Positions 38,712-47,951 of a DNA stretch of 64,000 nucleotides are shown here, in pieces. Under the pieces are notes generated by a model. The model saw only the letters and a program-made list of their open reading frames with translations. It ran no database searches and was not told the origin of the DNA. The DNA comes from Alteromonas sp. KUL106. GTDB taxonomy: Bacteria > Pseudomonadota > Gammaproteobacteria > Enterobacterales > Alteromonadaceae. The stretch covers positions 1-64,000 of the forward strand of contig NZ_BLIG01000008.1 in the NCBI RefSeq assembly GCF_009811415.1, given 5' to 3'. Position numbers and translations under genes: made by a program. Numbering within the stretch: position 1 is the first letter of the stretch; each line of letters opens with the position of its first letter.

Positions 38712-39155
38712 ATGGATATACAAGCCATCGTAAGTCTGGACCGCACCGAGTGTGCGGTTCAGTGTAATAGTAAAAAGCGAATTCTTGAGATAATCGCTGA
38801 TATCGCAGCTAAAAATAATGAAAGCATCGATCAAGCGACAGTTCTCAGTAGCTTAATGTCTCGAGAGCGCATGGGAAGTACGGGCATTGGTAATGGTATT
38901 GCCTTGCCACACGGACGTTTAGCTGGTCTAGAGAAAGTGATAGCAATTATAGTCACATGCACACCTGCTATCGATTTCGACGCGTTAGACGAAAAACCCG
39001 TAGATATATTTTTTGCTCTACTTGTCCCTGAAGAGCAAACTGAAGGGCATTTGCAAACGCTAGCAACCGTTGCCGGTAAACTTAGCGACAAAGAGACAAT
39101 TAAAGCAATACGTCGCGCCACCACAAGCGACGATATTCTCTCTGCACTTTGTTAA
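38712..39155 (+). CDS. ptsN: nitrogen-PTS EIIA component PtsN
   Basis: The 147-residue EIIA(Ntr) protein has the phosphorylatable histidine H67 in GIALPHGRL. It takes phosphate from NPr and regulates potassium and nitrogen responses. It is in the rpoN operon, 13 bp after hpf. Confidence 0.92.
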   Translation: MDIQAIVSLDRTECAVQCNSKKRILEIIADIAAKNNESIDQATVLSSLMSRERMGSTGIGNGIALPHGRLAGLEKVIAIIVTCTPAIDFDALDEKPVDIFFALLVPEEQTEGHLQTLATVAGKLSDKETIKAIRRATTSDDILSALC

Positions 39156-39241
39156 TGTTGAGCCCATTCATATCTTGGTGATTGGAAGAACTCAACGGTC
39201 AACGCGTATAAGATAAAACCAGTATATTAGGGAGAAATTAG

Positions 39242-40087
39242 GTGAAGCTGATTATAATCAGTGGTCGTTCGGGCTCTGGTAAATCTGTGGCGCTGCGCGC
39301 ATTGGAAGATTTGGGCTACTACTGTGTTGATAACATACCGGTAAATCTACTCCCCACTCTCACACATACAGTGGTTGATGAGTACGACCAAGTGGCAGTG
39401 AGTATTGATGTTAGAAATTTACCTAAAAATCCTCACGACTTGGTGGAGATACTCGACTATCTTCCTTCATCTTGGTCAATGACCATCGTTTATATCGACG
39501 CTAGCGACGACGTACTGGTCAAACGCTTTAGCGAAACCCGTCGTCTTCACCCTCTCGCTAAGCTTAACAAGTCACTTTCTGAGGCAATTAAAGCCGAATC
39601 TGCACTGCTTGCTCCTATTGTAGAAAGAGCTGACCTTTATTTAGATACCGATAAGCTGACGATACACCAGCTCGCTGAGTTAATTCGAGAGCGTATACTT
39701 GGCAAGAAGAGCTCTCGCCTTGTATTAGTATTTGAATCGTTCGGCTTTAAACATGGTATTCCCAAGGATGCAGACTATGTTTTTGACGCGCGCTTTCTGC
39801 CAAATCCTCATTGGGAGCCCGATCTGAAACACCTCACTGGTCTTGATGCTCCCGTCGAAGTATTCTTGGGCTCGCAACCAGTGGTAACCAAGTTTATTTG
39901 GCAAATTCAGAACTTAATAACGACATGGCTACCTCATCTGGAGCGAAACAACAGAAGCTATGTGACAGTGGCAATCGGCTGTACTGGTGGGCAGCATCGT
40001 TCGGTTTATATTGCTCAAACATTATCAAAAACCTTCAGCGAAATTCACCCTGATGTTCAAATTCGCCATCGAGAGTTGAATCAATAA
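39242..40087 (+). CDS. rapZ: RNase adaptor protein RapZ
   Basis: The 281-residue protein has Walker A GRSGSGKS (8-15) and the C-terminal segment GCTGGQHRSVYIAQTL near 250-265. In enterobacteria RapZ delivers GlmZ sRNA to RNase E and senses glucosamine-6-phosphate. It has a GTG start after ggagaaatta. It shares one base with the npr start. Confidence 0.92.
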   Translation: MKLIIISGRSGSGKSVALRALEDLGYYCVDNIPVNLLPTLTHTVVDEYDQVAVSIDVRNLPKNPHDLVEILDYLPSSWSMTIVYIDASDDVLVKRFSETRRLHPLAKLNKSLSEAIKAESALLAPIVERADLYLDTDKLTIHQLAELIRERILGKKSSRLVLVFESFGFKHGIPKDADYVFDARFLPNPHWEPDLKHLTGLDAPVEVFLGSQPVVTKFIWQIQNLITTWLPHLERNNRSYVTVAIGCTGGQHRSVYIAQTLSKTFSEIHPDVQIRHRELNQ

Positions 40088-40359
40088 TGACGATTAGAAA
40101 AACGCTAACTATTGTCAACAAGCTTGGCCTTCATGCTAGGGCAGCAACGCAGCTTGTTAAGCTTGCGAATCAATTTGATGCCAAAATCATTTTAAAGAAA
40201 GGAGACAAGGAAGCTGATGCTAGCAGTGTCCTTGGACTTATGATGCTTGAAAGCCACCAAGGGGAACAAGTTGATGTGATTGTCGACGGCAGCGATGCCG
40301 CAGATGCACTTAACGCCATTGAACAACTCATTGAAGGTAAGTTTAACGAAGACGAGTAA
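40087..40359 (+). CDS. npr: nitrogen-PTS phosphocarrier NPr
   Basis: The 90-residue HPr-like protein has active-site H16 in NKLGLHARAAT and the SSVLGLMML segment. It relays phosphate from PtsP to PtsN. It is the last gene of the rpoN-type operon, overlapping rapZ by one base. Confidence 0.92.
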   Translation: MTIRKTLTIVNKLGLHARAATQLVKLANQFDAKIILKKGDKEADASSVLGLMMLESHQGEQVDVIVDGSDAADALNAIEQLIEGKFNEDE

Positions 40360-40527
40360 CCACGCGGTCAATTGGTTACTTTATATACTTTCATTCCAGT
40401 ATTCTTGGCATCTTGTGCTAAAGCAACGCAATTGTCATGACAGATTCATTATAATTGCGATATTCTACGGCTACTTAGGCTTTAACGCCTACCCCGTTTA
40501 TTTTCATTCTGTAGGAATCAACGCCTT

Positions 40528-41886
40528 ATGGCAGAAGCGCTTGTTTCTAAATACGTACAAACCCAACTGCGCGCACTTAACGCGGCGCTAGCTAACGGTC
40601 AGTTTGTATCTGTACGTAAGCTTCTGCTTGAATTACCCCCTTCTGATGTTGCCCATATCTTGGAATCAAGCCCCAGTAGGACCCGTGACGAACTCTGGGA
40701 ACTTATTGATAGCGACTTTCATGGCGATATTTTAGAAGAACTGTCGGACGATGTCCGAAACGGTATCATTTCCAAGATGCTTCCAGCCTCTGTGGTAGAC
40801 GCACTTGAAGAGATGGACACTGATGACTTAGCCGAAACGCTAAGCAGCCTTCCTGAACCCGTACTTGCAGACATTCTCGACTCAATGGATGCACAAGACA
40901 GATTGCGCGCAGAGCAAGCGCTGTCTTACGGTGAAGAAACCGCTGGCTTCATCATGAACACGGATACCATTACCTTGCGTCCTGACGTCACCATTGATGT
41001 TGTCCTACGCTATATCCGTTTAAAGGGTGAGCTTCCTGAAAATACGGATACCTTCTACGTGGTGAATAGAACCGATAATTTAGTGGGTATTATTCCAGTA
41101 GCTCGCCTACTGACAGCTGATACTGACGACAAAGTATCAGATGTGATGGACGAAGAATCAGAGGCCATCCCGGTAAACATGCCCGACGATGAAGTGGCGA
41201 GTTTATTTGAGCGTTATAACTGGCTGTCAGCACCTGTAGTTGATGAAAAAAATCGTCTTGTAGGACGAATTACCATTGATGATGTAGTCGATATTATTCG
41301 TGAGGACGCCGAGCACTCAATGATGAGTATGGCCGGTCTTGATGACGACGAAGATACTTTTGCGCCTGTTATGCAAAGTACAAAACGTCGCTCAGTATGG
41401 CTAGCAGTTAACCTCATCACAGCACTTATGGCCGCTATGGTGAGTGATTTATTTGAAGCCACGCTTAGCCAAATGGCTGTACTTGCTATTTTAAATACTA
41501 TTGTACCTAGTATGGGTGGTGTGGCAGGTAATCAAACGTTAACCCTTGTAATTCGTGGTATGGCGCTAGGTCATGTCAACGCTAATAACTCTCGATGGTT
41601 GATAAGCAAAGAAATCTCAATTGGTTTCTTAAATGGCGCGATATGGGCTGTATTAATCGCTTCAGTCATTGCTTTGTGGAAACAAGATTATATGTTGGGG
41701 GTTATTATTGCCTTTGCAATGATGGTAAACATGATTGCCGCTGCTCTGGCTGGGGCAACCTTACCTATGATCATGAAACGCTTAAAAATAGATCCTGCAT
41801 TAGCAGGTAGCGTTATCCTGACTACCATCACTGATGTTGTAGGTATTTTTGCCTTCTTGGGTACCGCTACCCTTTTCCTTATCTAA
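40528..41886 (+). CDS. mgtE: magnesium transporter MgtE
   Basis: The 452-residue protein has an N-terminal superhelical MgtE_N domain (about 30-130), paired CBS domains (about 135-255) and a C-terminal five-helix membrane domain (about 285-450) with the conserved VPSMGGVAGNQTL pore region. Cytosolic Mg2+ binding to the N/CBS domains closes the channel. It is separated from npr by 168 bp and probably has its own promoter. Confidence 0.92.
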   Translation: MAEALVSKYVQTQLRALNAALANGQFVSVRKLLLELPPSDVAHILESSPSRTRDELWELIDSDFHGDILEELSDDVRNGIISKMLPASVVDALEEMDTDDLAETLSSLPEPVLADILDSMDAQDRLRAEQALSYGEETAGFIMNTDTITLRPDVTIDVVLRYIRLKGELPENTDTFYVVNRTDNLVGIIPVARLLTADTDDKVSDVMDEESEAIPVNMPDDEVASLFERYNWLSAPVVDEKNRLVGRITIDDVVDIIREDAEHSMMSMAGLDDDEDTFAPVMQSTKRRSVWLAVNLITALMAAMVSDLFEATLSQMAVLAILNTIVPSMGGVAGNQTLTLVIRGMALGHVNANNSRWLISKEISIGFLNGAIWAVLIASVIALWKQDYMLGVIIAFAMMVNMIAAALAGATLPMIMKRLKIDPALAGSVILTTITDVVGIFAFLGTATLFLI

Positions 41887-41905
41887 CCTTTCAGCGAAAT
41901 ACACA

Positions 41906-42643
41906 TTACGCACTGAGTGCTTTGTCGACGTAGCCGGTTAAATTTAACTTATATCCTACACCCCACACAGTTTCAACGAGCTGTGCGCCGTTATCTATAC
42001 TGGCTACATTATCTAACTTATTACGCAATCGATTGATGTGGGTGTTAACGGTATGCTCATACCCTTCATGGTTATATCCCCATACGTCACTCAATAACTG
42101 ATTGCGCGAGAAAACCTGATTTGGGTGACGGCAGAGGTAGTTAATAAGGGTAAACTCTCTAGCAGTTAACGATAGGGTTTGTCCGTTTAACGTAACGCTG
42201 TGATAGCGTAAATCAACTTTAAAGGGCCCAGCTTGAATGCTGTTGTCTGCGTTTTTTTGAAGGCTTGTGTCAAGGCTTGGCATACTCCTTCTCATATGCG
42301 AACGAATTCGAGCAACAAACACACGCTCGTTGAATGCGCCTCCAAGGTAATCATCGACGCCCACCTCAAAATAATCCGCTTCATCAGCACTCACGTTAGT
42401 TACTTGCTGACCGTCAACGGCCATAATCCAACTGTCTGGGTTTTGTAATACCAAACGTTCAATACGGTCTAAGCAAGACTGTTGCGCGTGGGACTGTACG
42501 ATGACGAGTGAATAGTGCTGAGCATCAAGTAATGACAGTGCAGCTTGATAATTTGAAACCACGTCATGCAAGAATCCGTGCTTGCTCAAGCTTTGCGTAA
42601 TGATTTGCTGAAACTGATTGTCACTATAGATTACAAGGATCAT
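41906..42643 (-). CDS. orphan OmpR-family regulator with degenerate receiver
   Basis: The 245-residue protein has a receiver-like N-terminal domain (1-120) and a clear OmpR/PhoB winged helix (about 140-235: LTAREFTLINYLCRHPNQVFSR and VETVWGVGYKL). The receiver lacks the phosphorylation site: where LVILD is expected the sequence is LVIVQSHAQQ, and the conserved lysine before PF is replaced (GGAF). The acidic pair is reduced to YSDN. No sensor kinase is adjacent. It is likely phosphorylation-independent. It is transcribed divergently from the spondin gene at 42852, which it may control. Confidence 0.85.
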   Translation of the reverse strand: MILVIYSDNQFQQIITQSLSKHGFLHDVVSNYQAALSLLDAQHYSLVIVQSHAQQSCLDRIERLVLQNPDSWIMAVDGQQVTNVSADEADYFEVGVDDYLGGAFNERVFVARIRSHMRRSMPSLDTSLQKNADNSIQAGPFKVDLRYHSVTLNGQTLSLTAREFTLINYLCRHPNQVFSRNQLLSDVWGYNHEGYEHTVNTHINRLRNKLDNVASIDNGAQLVETVWGVGYKLNLTGYVDKALSA

Positions 42644-42851
42644 AGCTAGCTCCTATTTTGCCCTTGATAATCAAGACCGGAGGTTGCTTAAAATTATTCC
42701 ACTTTCTATTAAAAAATTGTTCATTCTACTTTAATACTTCGTTTTTAAGACGACAGAGATCTGTGTCCTTTTTGTAATACTTCTGTGATGAATTGCGCAT
42801 TTTGCTGACCTACATTTCTATGCGCTTTTAAGTCAAAACAAGGACAAAAAA

Positions 42852-43667
42852 ATGAAATTCACCAAACTTGCTAGCGCTACCCTGCTATCGTTAGCCTCGG
42901 CTTCATTCAGCCACGCAGTGACTGTCGATGTTGAAATTACCAATTTAACGCAGGCACAAAGTTTTACCCCTCGTCTGGTTATTGCCCATGACGACACGGT
43001 AGATGCGTTTGAAGTGGGTCAGCCTGCATCAACTGCATTAGCTTGGCTTGCAGAGGCCGGCGTTATCGACGATGAACAAAATGCAGATTCAAGTGGCGCT
43101 AACTTTGAAGCGCTTCTTGGCCCTGTAGACACGGATAATGGCTCTAATACATGGCACCGTTTTGGTGGTCTTCTTGCGCCTAGTGCGACACTTAGCTATC
43201 CATTCGATACTATGGACAAGCCATACCTTTCGTTATTGGCGATGTTGATCCCAACTAACGATGCATTTGTTGGTATGGACAGTATAGAAATCCCCACAGA
43301 GCCTGGCACTTATACTTATTATCTTAATGCCTATGATGCAGGTACAGAGTTAAATGATGAGTTAAATAGTGCACGCACTGATGTAGTTGAAGCGGGTACA
43401 GGAAACGCATTAGGTGGCTATGGTCTACCTGGAGTAGCAGGTGGTGGTGCCCCAACTCGCATCGTTGATTTGGGTACCGGTGGTACAGGTGTAGGTGCAC
43501 AAGTTGTTAACGGGGAAGTTGAAGATGGTGAAGACGGCCCGGTTCATATTCACAGAAACGCGCTAGGTGATACTGATAACGCTGGCGGCGCTAGCGACCT
43601 TGATTCAACGGTACACCGCTGGTTGAACCCTGTTGCACGTGTTGTTATTACGGTTCCTGCGTCGTAA
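42852..43667 (+). CDS. secreted spondin-domain protein
   Basis: The 271-residue precursor has a signal peptide ending SHA-VTV. The mature part follows the spondin_N pattern: VEITNLTQAQSFTPRLVIAHD near residues 26-46, LLAMLIPTNDAFVGMDSI near 130-147 and YYLNAYDAGTELNDEL near 160-175. In the animal family this beta-sandwich mediates matrix binding; bacterial roles are not established. Its stop is 11 bp before a second spondin gene, and gaaggacaaaaaa-type sequence precedes the ATG. Confidence 0.75.
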   Translation: MKFTKLASATLLSLASASFSHAVTVDVEITNLTQAQSFTPRLVIAHDDTVDAFEVGQPASTALAWLAEAGVIDDEQNADSSGANFEALLGPVDTDNGSNTWHRFGGLLAPSATLSYPFDTMDKPYLSLLAMLIPTNDAFVGMDSIEIPTEPGTYTYYLNAYDAGTELNDELNSARTDVVEAGTGNALGGYGLPGVAGGGAPTRIVDLGTGGTGVGAQVVNGEVEDGEDGPVHIHRNALGDTDNAGGASDLDSTVHRWLNPVARVVITVPAS

Positions 43668-43678
43668 GGAGCGTTAGA

Positions 43679-44518
43679 ATGAAAAATCCAATTGTAAAAC
43701 TCAGTACGCTGCTAATCCTCTCTGCGCTAGTCAGTGCGTGTGGCGATGATGGCGATACAGGACCCCAAGGGCCTGCTGGTCCGCAAGGCGAAGCGGGTGT
43801 CGATGGCACAGATGGACAAGACGGCGCAGATGGCCAAGACGGTGTTAACGGTAATTCCGCAGTATATACCGTCCAAATTACCAACCTTACCTATGCACAG
43901 CCGTTTGCCCCAGCAGCCATAATTCTTCATGAATCAGGCTACCACGCTTTTGCAGAGGGCGAAGCGGCGAGCATGGGCATAGAAGTCATGGCCGAAGGCG
44001 GCAACCCAGCTATGGTTATTGAAGAGGCTATGGACTCTACCGACTTCTTGGATGCGCTGAACTCGGGTGGAATTTTAGGACCTAAAACGAGCAGTGACAT
44101 GTTCACCTTAGTGGTTCCTGAACTCGATGCTGACGATTTACGTTTAACAGTAACCACAATGCTGGTAAACACCAACGATGCCTTCACAGGGCTAAATGCA
44201 GCCGATGTTAGCAATATGTCGGTGGGTGACGTTAAAACCTTTATGACAGTAACATGGGATGCTGGAACAGAGGCAAATACTGAAACCGCAGCAACCATGC
44301 CTGGGCCAGCAGCGGGGGCAGCAGGTGGCGGCGGAGAGGCCGCGGGTTATGATCCAGTAAGAGACGATTTAGCGGATGTTGTGCGTTTGCATACAGGTGT
44401 TACAACCAACGCTAATGCAACCGATCCCAGCCGTGAAGGTTTAACGACTTCGGTATTAGCTGAAGGGCATCGTTTTGATTTTCCGACAAGCAGAGTTGTG
44501 ATCACACGAACACGCTAA
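43679..44518 (+). CDS. spondin-domain lipoprotein with collagen-like stalk
   Basis: The 279-residue precursor has a lipobox VSAC (cysteine near residue 21), followed at about 22-58 by a run of collagen-type Gly-X-Y triplets (GDTGPQGPAGPQGEAG, GQDGADGQDGVNG). The rest is a spondin_N domain (YTVQITNLTYAQPFAP, TTMLVNTNDAFTGLNA, TWDAGTEANTE) that is a paralogue of the upstream gene product. The likely location is the outer-membrane surface or periplasm, with the stalk extending the domain. A short glycine/alanine-rich insert lies near 205-222. Confidence 0.75.
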   Translation: MKNPIVKLSTLLILSALVSACGDDGDTGPQGPAGPQGEAGVDGTDGQDGADGQDGVNGNSAVYTVQITNLTYAQPFAPAAIILHESGYHAFAEGEAASMGIEVMAEGGNPAMVIEEAMDSTDFLDALNSGGILGPKTSSDMFTLVVPELDADDLRLTVTTMLVNTNDAFTGLNAADVSNMSVGDVKTFMTVTWDAGTEANTETAATMPGPAAGAAGGGGEAAGYDPVRDDLADVVRLHTGVTTNANATDPSREGLTTSVLAEGHRFDFPTSRVVITRTR

Positions 44519-44565
44519 GTGTCATTAGTTTGCTTAGCAGATTATGACATTTGTGTATGACAAGG

Positions 44566-44597
44566 GCACCCTCGCACTACGTGCTATGGGTGCTTTT
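44566..44597 (+). terminator. terminator after the spondin operon
   Basis: gcaccc (44566-44571) pairs with gggtgc (44588-44593), an inner gcac/gtgc stem adds to it, and TTTT follows. Confidence 0.65.
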
Positions 44598-44679
44598 CTA
44601 TAGATAGACATTGCGAAACAGAAAAGTAACGATGCAATGAGCTGGCTTCAACATAATATTGAAACCAGGCTACATCGAT

Positions 44680-45153
44680 TTATTTGATCACCTTCAGAGT
44701 AGGTTTACCCTTTTTAGGTGGTACTGGCGCATCTCTTACGTCGCTTGCATCAGCATCTTCAAGTGATGTTGGGCCGCTAGGTTGAGATGCATCTTCAGAT
44801 GTTTCAGCGCGCTCTTGCTGCGCACGGGCGATGTCTTCTTCAGTGGCAAATACCGTACCTGCACCATTCTCACGAGCATATATCGCCATTACCGCTTCGC
44901 TGGGCATGCTTAAACGGCGTGGTTGCCCACCAAATCGAGCTTGAAATGACAGCCCTTCCACATCGAGAGAAAAATTAACACACGCACTAGGTGATACGTT
45001 TAAGACGATCTGGCCGTCTTTAACGAATTCCTGCGGCACTTCCACCAACTCGTTGGTTGCATCTACCACAATGTACGGCGTTAAATCGTTATCAACAATC
45101 CACTCATAGAAAGCCCTAAGCAAATAGGGCTGGTTTGACGTCATAGATGTCAT
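44680..45153 (-). CDS. sspB: ClpXP specificity-enhancing factor SspB
   Basis: The 157-residue protein has the SspB fold (YLLRAFYEWIVDNDLTPYIVVDA) and the C-terminal ClpX-binding tail KPTLKVIK. It tethers ssrA-tagged proteins to ClpXP. Its start overlaps the sspA stop (ATGA). Confidence 0.93.
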   Translation of the reverse strand: MTSMTSNQPYLLRAFYEWIVDNDLTPYIVVDATNELVEVPQEFVKDGQIVLNVSPSACVNFSLDVEGLSFQARFGGQPRRLSMPSEAVMAIYARENGAGTVFATEEDIARAQQERAETSEDASQPSGPTSLEDADASDVRDAPVPPKKGKPTLKVIK

Positions 45154-45782
45154 AGCGGGTTGTGGATCTCACGCTCTTGGTCAGTCAAAGACGCTTTAAA
45201 TGAGCTACGCGAGAATATGCGGTTCATATACGCGTTAATTTCTTTGCTGCCCGCACCATTCAACTCGATACCTAGTGCAGGTAAACGCCACAATAGCGGA
45301 GCAAGGTAGCAATCAACTAAGCTGAACTCTTCGCTCATGAAGTAAGGCATTTCTCCAAATACCGGCGCTAACGATAACAGCGCTTCACGAAGTTCATTAC
45401 GCGCTGCTTCTACATCGCCTTCACCGCGGAAAATTCGGGCTGCTAGCGAGTACCAGTCTTGCTCAATGCGATGCATCATAAGACGGCTTTGTCCACGTGA
45501 AACTGGGTAAACCGGCATAAGTGGTGGATGAGGGAAACGCTCATCAAGGTATTCCATGATGATGTGCGACTTGTAAAGTACAAGCTCGCGATCAACAAGA
45601 GTTGGAACAGTACCGTAAGGGTTAAGCTCCAACAGATCTTCAGACAGGTTGCTAGGATCTGTGAAGCTGATTTCAACACCCACACCTTTTTCTGCCAACA
45701 CAATACGTGCCTGGTGGCTGTAAATATCAATTGTGTCAGAGAACAACGTCATAATAGAACGTTTATTCGCGGCTACGGCCAT
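45150..45782 (-). CDS. sspA: stringent starvation protein A
   Basis: The 210-residue glutathione-S-transferase-fold protein shows MTLFSDTIDIYSHQARIVLAEKGV and the PYGTVPTLVDRELVLY segment of SspA. It binds RNA polymerase and is needed for stationary-phase and acid responses in relatives. It has a strong ggagg ribosome site 7 bp before the ATG. An unusually long hairpin lies 59 bp upstream. Confidence 0.93.
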   Translation of the reverse strand: MAVAANKRSIMTLFSDTIDIYSHQARIVLAEKGVGVEISFTDPSNLSEDLLELNPYGTVPTLVDRELVLYKSHIIMEYLDERFPHPPLMPVYPVSRGQSRLMMHRIEQDWYSLAARIFRGEGDVEAARNELREALLSLAPVFGEMPYFMSEEFSLVDCYLAPLLWRLPALGIELNGAGSKEINAYMNRIFSRSSFKASLTDQEREIHNPL

Positions 45783-45840
45783 TCAATTTCCTCCGTCGAG
45801 AAACAAGTTTATGCTTACAAACGGTAAGCTTATTACGTTA

Positions 45841-45891
45841 ATTCGTGCTACCTGAAAGCGCTTGTCTTAGACGCTTTCAGGTAGCACGAAT
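45841..45891. repeat. 20-bp perfect inverted repeat upstream of sspA
   Basis: attcgtgctacctgaaagcg (45841-45860) and its exact complement (45872-45891) enclose an 11-base loop. It lacks a T-run on either side and sits next to a separate petC terminator, so it is not needed for termination. It may be an RNA structure in the sspA leader or a small mobile palindrome. Confidence 0.7.
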
Positions 45892-45898
45892 AAATACC

Positions 45899-45926
45899 AA
45901 AAAAGGGGGCGAGACGCCCCCTTTTC
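45899..45926 (-). terminator. petC terminator
   Basis: aaaaagggggcg and cgcccccttttc pair around a 3-base loop; read on the minus strand the stem is followed by a T-run. Confidence 0.8.
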
Positions 45927-45949
45927 ATATTATACATAAATCTGCGCGA

Positions 45950-46684
45950 TTAGTGCACTTCTCGCCAGTATTCTTTCTTCAGTAAGTAAACAAATACGAA
46001 CAATACTGCGATAAAAATAAGTACCCACTTTCCAATCTTGTAAGATTCAAGTTTTGAAGGCTCACCTGTGTACTCAAGGAAGTTCACAATGTCAGCAACC
46101 GCTTGGTCGTACTCGTCTGGAGACATAGCGCCAGTACCGTCTGACTTGATACCTACATAACGTTTAACCATTTCACCATCAACCATTTGCTCTTCATAGG
46201 TGCGCGTTGGCGTACCTTGAAGTGGTTGAAGTACGTGTGGCATACCCACTTCTGGGAACACTGTGTTGTTTACACCAAACGGACGGCTCTCGTCTACATA
46301 GAAAGAGCGAAGGTAAGTGTAAATCCAATCTTCACCACGAACACGCGCGACAAGCGTAAGGTCTGGTGGCGCAGCACCAAACCATGTAGCAGCAGCCTCT
46401 TCAGGCATTGCACGCGTGATATAGTCAGAAACCTTATCACCCGTGAACTGCAGGTACTCTTGTCCAAGTTCATCAGGAATACCCAAGTCTTGGAATGAAC
46501 GCTGATAGCGCTGATACTTCATTGAGTGACAGCCTAAACAGTAGTTCATGAATAATTGTGCACCGCGCTGTAAAGACGCCTTATCGGTTAAATCGATAGG
46601 CGCTTTATCTAGGTGTACGTTCCCGCCTGCCGCAAGCGCTACGCCAGGTAGGAAGAAGGCTAAAAAGCACATCATTTTTTTCAT
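45950..46684 (-). CDS. petC: ubiquinol-cytochrome c reductase, cytochrome c1
   Basis: The 244-residue precursor has a signal peptide (ALA-AGG), the haem-binding CLGCH motif at 49-53 and a C-terminal membrane anchor (about 218-236). Cytochrome c1 passes electrons from the Rieske protein to soluble cytochrome c. It overlaps petB by 4 bp and ends the petABC operon. Confidence 0.94.
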   Translation of the reverse strand: MKKMMCFLAFFLPGVALAAGGNVHLDKAPIDLTDKASLQRGAQLFMNYCLGCHSMKYQRYQRSFQDLGIPDELGQEYLQFTGDKVSDYITRAMPEEAAATWFGAAPPDLTLVARVRGEDWIYTYLRSFYVDESRPFGVNNTVFPEVGMPHVLQPLQGTPTRTYEEQMVDGEMVKRYVGIKSDGTGAMSPDEYDQAVADIVNFLEYTGEPSKLESYKIGKWVLIFIAVLFVFVYLLKKEYWREVH

Positions 46685-47946
46685 TTAGAAATCCTCTCTG
46701 GCACAGGTTTAGTGTTTTCATTTTTGCTGTACAAGAACAGTGCAATGAAGAAACCGAAGTACATGATGGTCGCAACTTGCGACGCAACAATTTTCCAGTT
46801 TTCTTGCGGAGTACCACCTAAGTAGCCTAGGAAAATAAACACAATGGCAAACACGATAAGGTTCACTTTGTGCAGACCACAACGATAGCGCCATGACTTA
46901 ACGCGACCACGGTCAACCCAAGGTAGCGCAAATAGCGCAGCAATCGCACCAAACATTGCTAGTACACCGAATAGTTTGTCAGGTACCGCTTTCAAAATTG
47001 CATAGAACGGCGTGAAGTACCACACTGGGAAGATATGCTCAGGTGTCTTAAGCGGGTTAGCAATTTCAAAGTTAGGGTGCTCTAGGAACTTACCGCCCAT
47101 TTCTGGCGCAAAGAACAACACATAGGTGAACAGCGCTAGGAATACACAGAACGCCACAAGATCTTTCAACACAATGTGCGGGAAGAACGGCAATACATCG
47201 TCAGCGATATCGTACTTGCTTGTGTAGTACTCGTGGATTTCATATTTCGTCTTTTCAGACTCAGGCAGTGAACCCTTCTTGTGCTTGATAGCGATACCGT
47301 CAGGGTTGTTAGAACCCACTTCGTGAAGCGCAATGATATGAAGAAACACAAGAATAACAATAACCAACGGCAACGCAATAACGTGTAGAGCGAAGAAGCG
47401 ATTAAGCGTAGCACCAGAAATAACGTAGTCACCCTGTAACCAAACAACAAGGTCAGGTCCAACAACAGGAATGGCACCAAATAGCGATACGATTACCTGT
47501 GCACCCCAGTAAGACATTTGTCCCCAAGGTAGTACGTAACCCATGAAAGCTTCAGCCATAAGTGCAAGGTAAATGAACATACCAAACACCCAAAGAAGCT
47601 CACGTGGCTTTTGATATGAACCGTAAATCATGCCGCGGAACATGTGCATATATACGACAATAAAGAATGCCGATGCGCCTGTGCTGTGCATGTAGCGAAT
47701 AATCCAACCGTAGTCGATTTCGCGCATGATGTACTCAACAGAAGCAAATGCGCCTTCTGCTGATGGAACAAAGTTCATGGTAAGCCAGATGCCAGTAACA
47801 ATCTGGTTAACCAAAACAATGGTAGCGAGGAATCCGAACACGTACCAAAAGTTCATGTTCTTCGGCGCTGGGTATTGAATAGCGTGCATATTTGCAACGC
47901 GCATCAATGGGATGCGGTCTTCAATCCAACCTAGAAAAGCGTTCAT
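46681..47946 (-). CDS. petB: ubiquinol-cytochrome c reductase, cytochrome b
   Basis: The 421-residue protein has the two-haem b core with paired histidines in helices 2 and 4 (MHSTGASAFFIVVYMHMF and ALHVIALPLVIVILVFLHIIALH), the WGAQV quinone-site region and the PEW-type sequence changed to FPVWYF. It is the quinol-oxidising core of complex III. It starts 5 bp after petA. Confidence 0.94.
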   Translation of the reverse strand: MNAFLGWIEDRIPLMRVANMHAIQYPAPKNMNFWYVFGFLATIVLVNQIVTGIWLTMNFVPSAEGAFASVEYIMREIDYGWIIRYMHSTGASAFFIVVYMHMFRGMIYGSYQKPRELLWVFGMFIYLALMAEAFMGYVLPWGQMSYWGAQVIVSLFGAIPVVGPDLVVWLQGDYVISGATLNRFFALHVIALPLVIVILVFLHIIALHEVGSNNPDGIAIKHKKGSLPESEKTKYEIHEYYTSKYDIADDVLPFFPHIVLKDLVAFCVFLALFTYVLFFAPEMGGKFLEHPNFEIANPLKTPEHIFPVWYFTPFYAILKAVPDKLFGVLAMFGAIAALFALPWVDRGRVKSWRYRCGLHKVNLIVFAIVFIFLGYLGGTPQENWKIVASQVATIMYFGFFIALFLYSKNENTKPVPERISK

Positions 47947-47951
47947 AATAA

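Noticed and set aside
43727..43930. Antisense frame within the collagen-like repeat
   Set aside because: Repeat composition keeps other frames open; the sense frame has a lipobox and a spondin domain.
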